Assembly (NCBI GenBank): GCA_942493375.1
Contig: OW818698.1
Coordinates: forward strand, 5,704,001 to 5,768,000
Direction of reading: 5' to 3'
Length of the DNA: 64,000 nucleotides
Origin: G942493375 sp942493375
Lineage (GTDB): Bacteria; Armatimonadota; UBA5829
Positions 42,978 through 51,269 of this stretch are shown in pieces. Position 1 is the stretch's first letter; each line of letters opens with the position of its first letter. Under the pieces are notes generated by a model, which was not told where the DNA came from, did no database searches, and was given only the letters and a program-made list of their open reading frames with translations. A program made the translations under genes and the position numbers.

Positions 42978-45362
42978 GTGGTATATCGTTTTGTTCTGAG
43001 TCTTATCTTACTGCTGGTTTGTTGTGCGGTTTTTTGTGGGGAGGAGCCTGGAGCGGTTTTGTTGTTTGATTTTGACAAGCCTGAGCAGGTGAGTGTTTGG
43101 ACAACCCGTGAGTTAGCGCATGTAGAGTCCGTTGATTCTCCCTGGGATGGGCATGGCAAGGCTCTGAAGATGACGATCGACAAATGGAGCACCAACCACG
43201 AGATGTGGCCGGCGGCGATAGTATCTGATGCCGGTATCCCTAATATGGTTGATACCGTTCTGTTCCGCAAGTTGAAGATGAAAGTCAGGAATATCGGGGA
43301 CACTCCTGCGGTTTTCTTTATGCACTTTTTTACACTGAGCTGGGAAAGGTATTCAACACCAGGAGGTCCTAAAACTTTCTCAGTTGACCCAGGGAAGGAT
43401 CTGGATGTAGTCGTGGACCTGCGTCCTGGCGGGATCAGGCAGATACACATTGCAACCGAGATGCCTGCGAATTCATTCAGCATTTCAGTTGATGACATTA
43501 CACTCTCCCCTGGCCTGGTTACGATATACAGCAAAGTCTCAGCAGGGCTCCGGACAGCCAGGCTGTATACAGATCAGAATATTCCAGCAGGGCAATATAG
43601 AGAGCAGGTGTTTCGAAAAATTGCTGGAATAGATAAAGAGCTTGCTGCAGTGCAGAAAGAGTTTACTGCTACTTCCAGTCCCAAAGCTGCTCAGATCAGA
43701 GGTTGGTTTGCCAGGCTGGATTCTATAAGCTCTGCGGTAACCCGATTGAAATGTGAACCGGGAAAGTTCAGGGTCCGGCAGTACATTAAGAGTGCAGGTA
43801 TTAAGGACGATTGGACCCTCGGCACTGAGAGCGCTATGACCAAGGTTTCCTATGATTCACTGCCGTTTGTGGGTGAACTGGGGAAGACTCTTGTGCTGGA
43901 TGGAGCTAAAGGCGAAACCGTTCACGGGCAGGTCGTTGTTATACCTACTGGTAGAGAGTTATCCAAGGTGCAGTTTAAGGGATACGAGTTGTTTGGGCCT
44001 GACAAATACCAGCTGCCAATGCAGATAAGGGTTGTGGGATATCTGAATGTCAAAGAACAGGGAAGATATGATGTGCCTTATGTAGGCTGGTGGCCTGATC
44101 CTCTGCTGGACCATTTGAAATCTTTCAGTGTGCCAGCAAATGCTCAGCAGCCCCTTTGGGTGACTGTTGATATACCAAAAGAGACGCTGTCTGGTCTCTA
44201 TAAGGGAATGATTACTGTTACTCCGGCTGGATGTAAGCCTCAGAGAGTGGCTGTGTCGCTGCGGGTCCGTCATTTTGAGATTCCGAAACAGCGGCATATG
44301 AAGCTGGCTGTTAACTACGAAGAAGCAGAGGCTGCGAGACTGCACGGGAAAGCCTGGAACGATACTCTCAAGTGGAAATATCGTGATTTTCTGCTTTCCC
44401 ATCGGTTCAATGTGGACAGCATTTACCAGATACTGCCGATGTGGGATGAGTCTGTTGCTGATTTGAAGCGATTGAAAGCTGGAGGGCAGGACTTCTTTAC
44501 AGCGGCTGTGTTCAACAACACAAACGGTCCCGGCTGGCATGAGAAGGTTGCTGCGTTTATGCAGAGGGCTAAAGAAGCCGGGATTGAGGATATGTGCTGG
44601 TTCTATGGTTATGATGAGTCTTCTGAGGGTTCTAAACCAGATATACTTTACCACGCCAAAGCCTGCCACGACCTGTATCCGAAATCAAGGACAATGACTA
44701 CTGCAGACCCTAAGATGATGAAGTATCCTGAGATGGTGGATGTTATAGATGCCTGGGTGCCTACTACACAGTCTTACCATGAGCTAGGTGAATTGATTTC
44801 GAATGTCAGAACAAAGGGAAAACAAGTCTGGTACTATGTCTGCATTGGTCCGGGGCAGCCTTATGCTAACTTGTTTATTGAGCGGTCAGGCATTGAACCC
44901 AGGTTGTTGCTGGGGTTTATGGCTGCAAAATCCGGAACTGAAGGTTTTCTTTATTACTCCCTCAACCGTGCACCAACTAACAATAAACCGATTGATGATG
45001 GACCGCTCTGTAGCTATAATCCGGCTAGCTATCAGGAGTATAACGGAGACGGTTGTATATTCTATTCCGGTGTCAACGGGCCTGTGAGCACAATCCGGAT
45101 GGAGAATATCCGGGATGGGCTTGAGGACTACGAAGTCTGGTATATGCTCCGAAATCAGATGAAGCAGACTGAGAGAATGCGTTTTACAGAAAAAGCTAAG
45201 CCAGCACTGGACAATGCACGCAGAGCGTTGGACATTCCTAATGACCTGGTCAGAGACTTGACTGACTTTACATATTCATCGAAGCGCCTGGAAACATATA
45301 GAACGCAGCTCAATGATGCGGTGGAGAGTCTGGAAGCATTGGGGATTAGTGCTGGGGAGTAG
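42978..45362 (+). CDS. Secreted DUF4091 / GH123-like glycoside hydrolase
   Basis: A 794-residue exported protein with a signal peptide (VYRFVLSLILLLVCCAVFC). A beta-sandwich carbohydrate-binding-like domain follows at about 25-180 (LLFDFDKPEQVSVW), then a helical linker (200-260), a second beta domain (275-425) and a catalytic barrel (430-790). CWFYGYDESS supplies an adjacent Asp546-Glu547 pair, matching the substrate-assisted dyad of GH123. IRDGLEDYEVWYML is the DUF4091 hallmark. It may cleave N-acetylhexosamine-containing glycans outside the cell. The start is GTG 42978, five bases after GGAGG. Confidence 0.82.
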   Translation: MVYRFVLSLILLLVCCAVFCGEEPGAVLLFDFDKPEQVSVWTTRELAHVESVDSPWDGHGKALKMTIDKWSTNHEMWPAAIVSDAGIPNMVDTVLFRKLKMKVRNIGDTPAVFFMHFFTLSWERYSTPGGPKTFSVDPGKDLDVVVDLRPGGIRQIHIATEMPANSFSISVDDITLSPGLVTIYSKVSAGLRTARLYTDQNIPAGQYREQVFRKIAGIDKELAAVQKEFTATSSPKAAQIRGWFARLDSISSAVTRLKCEPGKFRVRQYIKSAGIKDDWTLGTESAMTKVSYDSLPFVGELGKTLVLDGAKGETVHGQVVVIPTGRELSKVQFKGYELFGPDKYQLPMQIRVVGYLNVKEQGRYDVPYVGWWPDPLLDHLKSFSVPANAQQPLWVTVDIPKETLSGLYKGMITVTPAGCKPQRVAVSLRVRHFEIPKQRHMKLAVNYEEAEAARLHGKAWNDTLKWKYRDFLLSHRFNVDSIYQILPMWDESVADLKRLKAGGQDFFTAAVFNNTNGPGWHEKVAAFMQRAKEAGIEDMCWFYGYDESSEGSKPDILYHAKACHDLYPKSRTMTTADPKMMKYPEMVDVIDAWVPTTQSYHELGELISNVRTKGKQVWYYVCIGPGQPYANLFIERSGIEPRLLLGFMAAKSGTEGFLYYSLNRAPTNNKPIDDGPLCSYNPASYQEYNGDGCIFYSGVNGPVSTIRMENIRDGLEDYEVWYMLRNQMKQTERMRFTEKAKPALDNARRALDIPNDLVRDLTDFTYSSKRLETYRTQLNDAVESLEALGISAGE

Positions 45363-45701
45363 CGGGAGACAGGATAAATATCAGAAGACGGATCTAGTTA
45401 AATTGTGCGCAATCGGCCGCCCTTCGATACGCTGCGCTACTCAGGACTAACGGGGTAAAATACCGTCAAGTCTTTAAAGGCGGAAATCCCACCCGAGCAG
45501 GGGTAGTGAAAGCAGATCCTTCGCTGCGCTCCAGGATGACAAGGTTTGTTCATGATGACATCAATTGTTTAGGTGAGTTGTTCATTATCAATTGTCAATT
45601 ATAAATTATCCATTGCAGCGCGTTGCCTTGACATCAAACGTTTGACGTGGTAAGCTCATGGCAGATTTTTGCGGTTGATCCGCGGTATCAGGAGATTTGT
45701 G
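45363..45701. other. Intergenic region with repeat fragments and a regulated promoter
   Basis: A family B half (45412-45455), a degenerate family A half (45510-45540), an AATTGTCAATTATAAATTAT stretch (45589-45608), then the promoter/operator at 45628-45656. Confidence 0.7.
45628..45656 (+). promoter_or_regulatory. Consensus promoter with LacI-type operator in its spacer
   Basis: TTGACA (45628-45633), 17-base spacer, TGG and -10 TAAGCT (45651-45656). The spacer begins with the perfect palindrome TCAAACGTTTGA (45634-45645), whose central CG and 12-base symmetry are typical of LacI/GalR-family operators. Occupancy would block RNA polymerase. Confidence 0.7.
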
Positions 45702-46940
45702 ATGAAGAAGAAATACGTTCTAGTCGGAGCCAGTGGACGGGCTTATGGAATGTTCGCCCAGCCAATGCTTGACGGAGACATCAGTGAATATTGTGAAATA
45801 GTCGGGATTTTTGATATTAACCCTCTGCGTATGGAGAAGTTCCGCCAGAAACTCGGACTGACCTGTCCGGCTTATACGGACTTTGACAAAATGGTTGCAG
45901 AGACCAAACCCGATTGCGGTATTATTACCACCAAAGACTGCTATCATCATCATTATGCTATCAAATGCCTTGAAGCAGGCATGGATGTTATCACCGAGAA
46001 ACCGATGACTATCGATGCTGACAAGTGCAATGCTCTGCTGGAAGCTGAACAGGCCAGCGGTAAGAAAGTTACTGTTACATTCAACTACAGGTTTGCTCCC
46101 TTTGTGACCCAGATAAAGCAGCTGCTGCGAGATGGAGTTATAGGGGATATCCTCAATATCGATTTTGAATATCTGCTGGATACAAGCCACGGTGCAGACT
46201 ACTTCCGCCGCTGGCACCGGATGCGGGAGAACTCTGGCAGCCTGCTGGTCCATAAAGCAACACACCACTTTGACCTGATCAACTGGTGGCTGGAAGAAGA
46301 GCCTATGGACATTATGGGCTATGGCACTCGGAGATTTTATGGCCCCACCCGCGAGAACCGTGGGGAAAGGTGCCTTACCTGTGAGCACAAGAAGACCTGT
46401 GAGTTCTATTGGGATATAACTGCTGATGAATTCACCAGGGAGTTCTACCACGAGTGTGAGTCTGCTGACGGATACATCAGAGATATGTGCGTGTTTGCTG
46501 ATGAGATCAACATTCCGGATACTATGAGCGTAAACGTCAAATACTCCGGTGGGGCGCTGCTAAGTTATTCACTTACCACACACAGTCCATATGAAGGCTG
46601 GAAAGTATCCATAAACGGTACAAAGGGACGAATAGAAGCTGCTGAATACCATTCCGGACTAAAAGCGGGTGACCCGGCGTATTATATCGATGTATATGAC
46701 CGCAGCCGCAACAAGATCGAATGGACAATACCAAAAGCCGGCGGTGGGCACGGCGGTGGAGACGAGAGACTGCGCCAGATGATCTTTGTAGGCGGCGTTC
46801 CGGATCCCCTTGGACATATGGCCGGGTCCTATCAGGGAGCTTTATCGATCCTGGTAGGAATCTGCGCTCTGAAGTCAATGGACGAAGGAATCAACATCCG
46901 CCCCAGAGACCTGGTTGATTTGGACAAGTATAAGAAATAG
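45702..46940 (+). CDS. Gfo/Idh/MocA family oxidoreductase
   Basis: The 412-residue NAD(P)-dependent enzyme has an N-terminal Rossmann fold (YVLVGASGRAYGMF), ITEKPMTID with the conserved EKP, and a C-terminal alpha/beta domain with HKATHHFDLINWWL. Four cysteines (CLTCEHKKTC near residue 232 plus a later Cys) may bind a metal. The family oxidises sugars, inositols and sugar acids. ATG 45702 has GGAG at seven bases. It is the first gene after the operator-containing promoter; the creatininase-family gene follows after a 207-base gap with a repeat, so transcription may or may not continue. Confidence 0.87.
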   Translation: MKKKYVLVGASGRAYGMFAQPMLDGDISEYCEIVGIFDINPLRMEKFRQKLGLTCPAYTDFDKMVAETKPDCGIITTKDCYHHHYAIKCLEAGMDVITEKPMTIDADKCNALLEAEQASGKKVTVTFNYRFAPFVTQIKQLLRDGVIGDILNIDFEYLLDTSHGADYFRRWHRMRENSGSLLVHKATHHFDLINWWLEEEPMDIMGYGTRRFYGPTRENRGERCLTCEHKKTCEFYWDITADEFTREFYHECESADGYIRDMCVFADEINIPDTMSVNVKYSGGALLSYSLTTHSPYEGWKVSINGTKGRIEAAEYHSGLKAGDPAYYIDVYDRSRNKIEWTIPKAGGGHGGGDERLRQMIFVGGVPDPLGHMAGSYQGALSILVGICALKSMDEGINIRPRDLVDLDKYKK

Positions 46941-47040
46941 CAGATAGGAATTTTTGACAGGATTAACAAGATTAACAGGATTCACATGGATGGGGAATGC
47001 CTGGTGTAGTGGAAATATTGTCATCCTGAATAAAAATACT

Positions 47041-47117
47041 GTCATCCTGAATGCAATGAAGGATCTCGGTGCTGGTTTAGTACAGTAAAGCAGATCCTTC
47101 ATTGCATTCAGGATGAC
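47041..47117. repeat. Family A variant palindrome
   Basis: GTCATCCTGAATGCAATGAA and complement, the same variant as at 35839. A fragment GTCATCCTGAA precedes it at 47020. Confidence 0.85.
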
Positions 47118-47147
47118 ATTGTACTTATTGTGAAAGGACGTGTTGAT

Positions 47148-47951
47148 ATGCAGTGGGAGTTGTTGGATGGTAGGAAATTTGAGCAGGCTGTGGTGGATTC
47201 CGGTGGGGTCTGCGTGCTGCCTATAGGGCCTCTGGAGCGCCACGGTGGACATATGCCTTTGGGTACTGACTGTAAGAATGCCCACAAGATCGCATGCCTT
47301 GCGTCCGAGCAGGAGCCGGTGGTGGTGTTCCCTGAATTCTACCTCTCTCAGGTATGTGAATCCAAGGGATCACCCGGGACAGTGGCGATAAGACCTGAGC
47401 TTGTTATGCAGGTGCTGCGGAATTTGTATGAAGAGATATACCGCAACGGTTTCAGCAAAATCATCGTCCTCAACGGTCACGGGGGGAACTCTGCTATGCT
47501 CCAGCTGATGGGGCAATCTGACCTGGACCGTGTCCAGGACTATATGGTCTATCAGATTAACTGGTGGGACACCGACGATGAGGCTTTCAAGAAGATAATA
47601 AACGACGACTGCGACGGACGTCCCTATGGACATGCCTGTGAGTGGGAGACCAGTGTCACTATGTATCTGGTAGGGGAAGATACTGTGGACCTGAATAATG
47701 CCCCTGAAGAGACTGTTACTATGCTGGATCGCACCAACGGTGTAGACAGACAGGCATTTGCCGGGATCAACTGGTTCAGCATCTGTCCGGAATGTTACGT
47801 TGGCAATGCCCGATTCGCCAGCTTTGAGCGTGGGAAGAAATACGTTGAGCATAACGTAGGCAAAGTCGTTGAGAAGATCCGTGCTATAAAAGCTGACAAA
47901 GTAATGCCGGAGCTGCAGAAAGAATACTACAAACGGAGCCATACCAGGTAA
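47148..47951 (+). CDS. Creatininase-family amidohydrolase
   Basis: The 267-residue protein shows the family's metal ligands: PIGPLERHGGHMPLGTD (E30, H32, D41), LNGHGGN (His near 115) and HACEWET (Glu near 172). Relatives include creatinine amidohydrolase, ArfB of flavin synthesis, MftE and many uncharacterised members in sugar loci. The context (Gfo/Idh and DegT genes) suggests hydrolysis of a cyclic or amide-containing sugar derivative; that is inference. ATG 47148 has AAAGGA nine bases upstream; GTG 47130 is the other in-frame option. Confidence 0.85.
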   Translation: MQWELLDGRKFEQAVVDSGGVCVLPIGPLERHGGHMPLGTDCKNAHKIACLASEQEPVVVFPEFYLSQVCESKGSPGTVAIRPELVMQVLRNLYEEIYRNGFSKIIVLNGHGGNSAMLQLMGQSDLDRVQDYMVYQINWWDTDDEAFKKIINDDCDGRPYGHACEWETSVTMYLVGEDTVDLNNAPEETVTMLDRTNGVDRQAFAGINWFSICPECYVGNARFASFERGKKYVEHNVGKVVEKIRAIKADKVMPELQKEYYKRSHTR

Positions 47952-48050
47952 CGTGTTCGAAAAATGCAGCATATTTGTCAGTCTCCGCGAGAATCTCTTA
48001 TCCGTGAAGAGCTAGGATCTGTTGTAACAGCTCAGTAATATGGAAACATT

Positions 48051-48118
48051 GTCATCCTGAGGAACGAAGGATCTGCTTTGCATCCGGAAAAAGCAGATCC
48101 TTCGTTCCTCAGGATGAC
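48051..48118. repeat. Family A palindrome (long form)
   Basis: Core arms plus outer arms TTGTAACAGCTCAGTAATAT and CAACTCTGAACTGCTACAA, giving an element of about 125 bases (48023-48147). Confidence 0.88.
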
Positions 48119-48204
48119 AAAATGCCCGCAACTCTGAACTGCTACAATCTGTTTGCATATGTAATCCTATTGAACTCAATTGTGGGAAAGGACGGTAGAT
48201 ACAT

Positions 48205-49344
48205 ATGGCTCATCGAATGTTTGGCGATAGAGAACTGGAACTTTTGAGTGAGGTTATTGCTTCCGGGCATCTTTGCTCGTTGGGTGGACCGATGACCGAA
48301 AGGTTCGAGCAAGAGTTCGCTCAAATGATTGGCAGCCGGTATGCAGTTGCCATGAACTGCGCTATGAGTGTGCTGCATTCAGCAGTGATGTCTGCCGGCG
48401 CTGGCGCTGGCAGCGAGGTCATCTGCGATTCTGCCGTGGTTTTTGGCGCTTTGGCCTGCCTTTACAACAATGCAATCCCCCGCTTTGTTGACATCGATCC
48501 CGATACCCACCAAATGGATGCAGATAAGCTTGAAGCCGCAATCAATGAACGCACCAAAGCTGTCATAGTCACCCATTTGTGGGGTTTTCCTGCCGAAATG
48601 GACCGCATAGTTGAGATCGCTCACAGACACAATTTACTGGTGATTGAAGACTGTGCACATTCCATACTGGCTAAATATAAAGGACGATTGACTGGAAACT
48701 GGGGTGATATTGGTTCCTTTAGTTGCCAGGGAAGCAAGCAGTTCTCACTCGGAGACGGCGGGGTTGCCACAGTAAATGATGAAGAACTGTGGAAAAAGAT
48801 GGACCTGCATTCCGGCGCCCCCACATTCCTGGCTGTAGCTCATGGTTTGCACTACAACTATCGAATGAATGAGCAGACAGCGGCAATTGGACTTGCTCAG
48901 CTGAACTGGATTCAAGAGTTTGTTGACGGTCTGGTAACCAATGCGAAGTATTATGATCAGGCGATTGAGGGCTGCAAATGGCTGACTCCCCAAAAAGCCC
49001 TTCCAGGAGCAGAATCCACATATCATATGTGGGCCAGCAATTTCCGGGGTGAGAAATATGGCGTCAGCCTCGATGAATTCCTCAACGCTCTCAAAGAATC
49101 GGATGCTTCATTCTCTCTAGGATATACTCAGATTGCTGCATATCAGCATCCTGTTATTAAGGACAGGATGGCCCATGCTTTCCACTGCAGCGAGAACAAG
49201 GGACTATTTGATTACCCCGACGGTCTCTGCCCAAATGCCGAATATGCAATCCCACGCATGCTGCTTACATATACTGTTCAACCGGAGGACCAGGCCAAAG
49301 AATCAGCCGATAGATTGCACCGCGCTATAGAATTGCTGGGGTGA
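48205..49344 (+). CDS. DegT/DnrJ/EryC1/StrS aminotransferase-fold protein
   Basis: The 379-residue protein has the sugar aminotransferase fold. VIEDCAHS holds the PLP-binding D149, and FSCQGSKQFSLGDGG places the Schiff-base lysine at K178. The start MFGDRELELLSEVIASGHL and the GNWGDIGSFS segment are standard. These enzymes transfer an amino group to keto-sugars or act as PLP-dependent dehydratases. The usual YPTK segment reads CQGSK here, which is unusual but keeps the lysine. AAAGGAC lies upstream of the ATG. The next gene starts 8 bases after its stop, so the two form an operon. Confidence 0.85.
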   Translation: MAHRMFGDRELELLSEVIASGHLCSLGGPMTERFEQEFAQMIGSRYAVAMNCAMSVLHSAVMSAGAGAGSEVICDSAVVFGALACLYNNAIPRFVDIDPDTHQMDADKLEAAINERTKAVIVTHLWGFPAEMDRIVEIAHRHNLLVIEDCAHSILAKYKGRLTGNWGDIGSFSCQGSKQFSLGDGGVATVNDEELWKKMDLHSGAPTFLAVAHGLHYNYRMNEQTAAIGLAQLNWIQEFVDGLVTNAKYYDQAIEGCKWLTPQKALPGAESTYHMWASNFRGEKYGVSLDEFLNALKESDASFSLGYTQIAAYQHPVIKDRMAHAFHCSENKGLFDYPDGLCPNAEYAIPRMLLTYTVQPEDQAKESADRLHRAIELLG

Positions 49345-49352
49345 CATAGACC

Positions 49353-51077
49353 ATGAAATGTCTGAAAGCCGGTTATATCATTGATGAACACCGCAGGACA
49401 GAGTTAAACTGCAAGGGACAGAACTACTGGTGGTCATATATTGCAGAGATCACAGGTCGTATGGGCCTGACTGCAGAGCCCGTGTCAACCAACGACTTCC
49501 CCAGACGATTGAGCGAGTTCTCTCTGCTGTTTCTTGGAGAATCAACACAACTCCCCCCATTGCCGGGGTTGTTTGATTGGTGGGTTGCATCCGGAGGAGT
49601 TCTGATCGCCTGTAACACTGCCGGTCTGGACCGACTCTTTGGAAATGAACTGCTTGAAGCTGTCTCTCAAACCGATGGCGACTTTTCCATTAATGGCGAA
49701 TTGTATTTGACGCGGAACCAATTCACCACAGAGATCCACTCCCTTCTTTTTCCTGACCAACCATTGCTGACAGCATCCTCAATGAGACTTGTCAGTGCAC
49801 TAAAGTCCGAAGTAATTGCCCGGATAAATAGTAAAGCAGGCATTACTGCTCGTAAATATGGCAAGGGATGGGCATTCTATTTCGGGTTTGACCTTGCACA
49901 GACATTCTGGGTAATTCAACAGGGACGACCGGTGGACCGTGACTACGATGGTGATGGCTACTTCCGCACCGGCGATGCGACGGTGATAGGAGATTTCGAG
50001 CCAGCCATTGGCTATACTGATGAATTGATACTGCTCCTGCAGAATATGGTTGCAGTTCAAAAGTTCCCTATGGTATACCAACTACCACCAAATGGAGATA
50101 CCATCCCGGATGTTGCGCTGTTCTATGGTGGTGACGATGAAGGCAGTGAAGGTATCCAGCTGCCTGCTGCAGAGTTTATGCACAGCAGAGGTTTGCCGTA
50201 TCACATTAATTGTATGAATGTGAACGGCAAGTTCGGTATTACCCCTGATGAATCTGACCGGCTGGCTGAGTTTGGCACTGAGACTTCACTGCACTATGAT
50301 TTCAATACCGGCTTTGAACATCCCTGCGGATACGAGAAATCTGATGTTGAGTATCAGACAAAGCAGTTCGTTGAGCACTTTGGCAAAACACCTGTCTGTG
50401 CCAATATGCATTGTGTACGATGGACTGGCTGGATGGAACCTGCTCTGTGGTTGATGCAGGAAGGCATTAAGTCTACCAACGTGCACATTCATGTCCCTGC
50501 AAAGATAATGAATCCAGTCAACGAAACAGGATTCGCATTTGGCACCTCATTTCCATATCACTACTACTCGGACTATAAGACCGGTAACCAGAAACTGGAT
50601 TTCCTGGAACTTCCAATTACAGCTTATGAAGTAGGATATCAGGGTGATAAAACAGATTGTGCGATGATAGAGAAAGCTTTATCTCTGGCAAAACACTACT
50701 CGCTTATTATGAATTTCTTCTATCACCCGGTCTACATTGCACAATATCCTGCCTGCAGAGAAGCGATAGATATCCTGCTTTCAATGATCAAAGAACAAGG
50801 TATAAATACTCTGCATTCGTCCCCGGATACTATTACGCAGTGGTGGATAGACAGAAGCAAGATCAGCATCGATAATATTATTGTTGGTGACGGAAAACTC
50901 AGATTCCAGGCACACTCACCATCGAATGCAGCGTTCGTTGTCAAGATAGCATTAGGGTCAATGGATATATCCGATCCAGTGTATCCGCACAAGATCATTG
51001 AGGCCTTTGGTCAGCGTTGGTTGATGTTAGTGATGCCTGGCGGAGATACTGATGTTGTGTTGGATATTTGTGGTTAA
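49353..51077 (+). CDS. Unknown: amidotransferase-like plus deacetylase-like domains
   Basis: I do not recognise this 574-residue family. Residues about 1-235 look like a class I amidotransferase/ThuA-like alpha-beta domain (LFLGESTQLPPLPGLFDWWV, GGVLIACN, YGKGWAFYFGFDL). Residues about 250-490 follow the rhythm of a polysaccharide-deacetylase barrel: VALFYGGDDEGS with an Asp pair, SLHYDFNTGFEHPCG, KTPVCANMHCVRWTG and LIMNFFYHPVYI, but the NodB motifs are not canonical. The last 80 residues are beta-rich. There is no signal peptide. It directly follows the DegT-type gene, so a joint role in modified-sugar metabolism is likely. Confidence 0.5.
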   Translation: MKCLKAGYIIDEHRRTELNCKGQNYWWSYIAEITGRMGLTAEPVSTNDFPRRLSEFSLLFLGESTQLPPLPGLFDWWVASGGVLIACNTAGLDRLFGNELLEAVSQTDGDFSINGELYLTRNQFTTEIHSLLFPDQPLLTASSMRLVSALKSEVIARINSKAGITARKYGKGWAFYFGFDLAQTFWVIQQGRPVDRDYDGDGYFRTGDATVIGDFEPAIGYTDELILLLQNMVAVQKFPMVYQLPPNGDTIPDVALFYGGDDEGSEGIQLPAAEFMHSRGLPYHINCMNVNGKFGITPDESDRLAEFGTETSLHYDFNTGFEHPCGYEKSDVEYQTKQFVEHFGKTPVCANMHCVRWTGWMEPALWLMQEGIKSTNVHIHVPAKIMNPVNETGFAFGTSFPYHYYSDYKTGNQKLDFLELPITAYEVGYQGDKTDCAMIEKALSLAKHYSLIMNFFYHPVYIAQYPACREAIDILLSMIKEQGINTLHSSPDTITQWWIDRSKISIDNIIVGDGKLRFQAHSPSNAAFVVKIALGSMDISDPVYPHKIIEAFGQRWLMLVMPGGDTDVVLDICG

Positions 51078-51128
51078 GATAAAGGTATCTGTTGATTCTG
51101 CCAACACACTCGATAAGAAGCCCACAAT

Positions 51129-51204
51129 GTCTTCCTGAGGAACGAAGGATCTGCTTTTTCTGCAATAAGACTAGAAAAGCAGATCCTTCGTTCCTCAGGA
51201 TGAC
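51129..51204. repeat. Family A palindrome
   Basis: Arms GTCTTCCTGAGGAACGAAGG and complement; an extra CCTCAGGATGAC follows at 51211. It lies between convergent genes. Confidence 0.85.
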
Positions 51205-51238
51205 ACATGCGCCTCAGGATGACATACATCCACACCGG

Positions 51239-51269
51239 TTGGCAGGCTGGAAGCCTGCATCACAATTTA
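51239..51269. repeat. Family C half-element overlapping a stop codon
   Basis: TTGGCAGGCTGGAAGCCTGC then ATCACAATTTA. The final TTA is the TAA stop of the GH36 gene. Confidence 0.82.
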
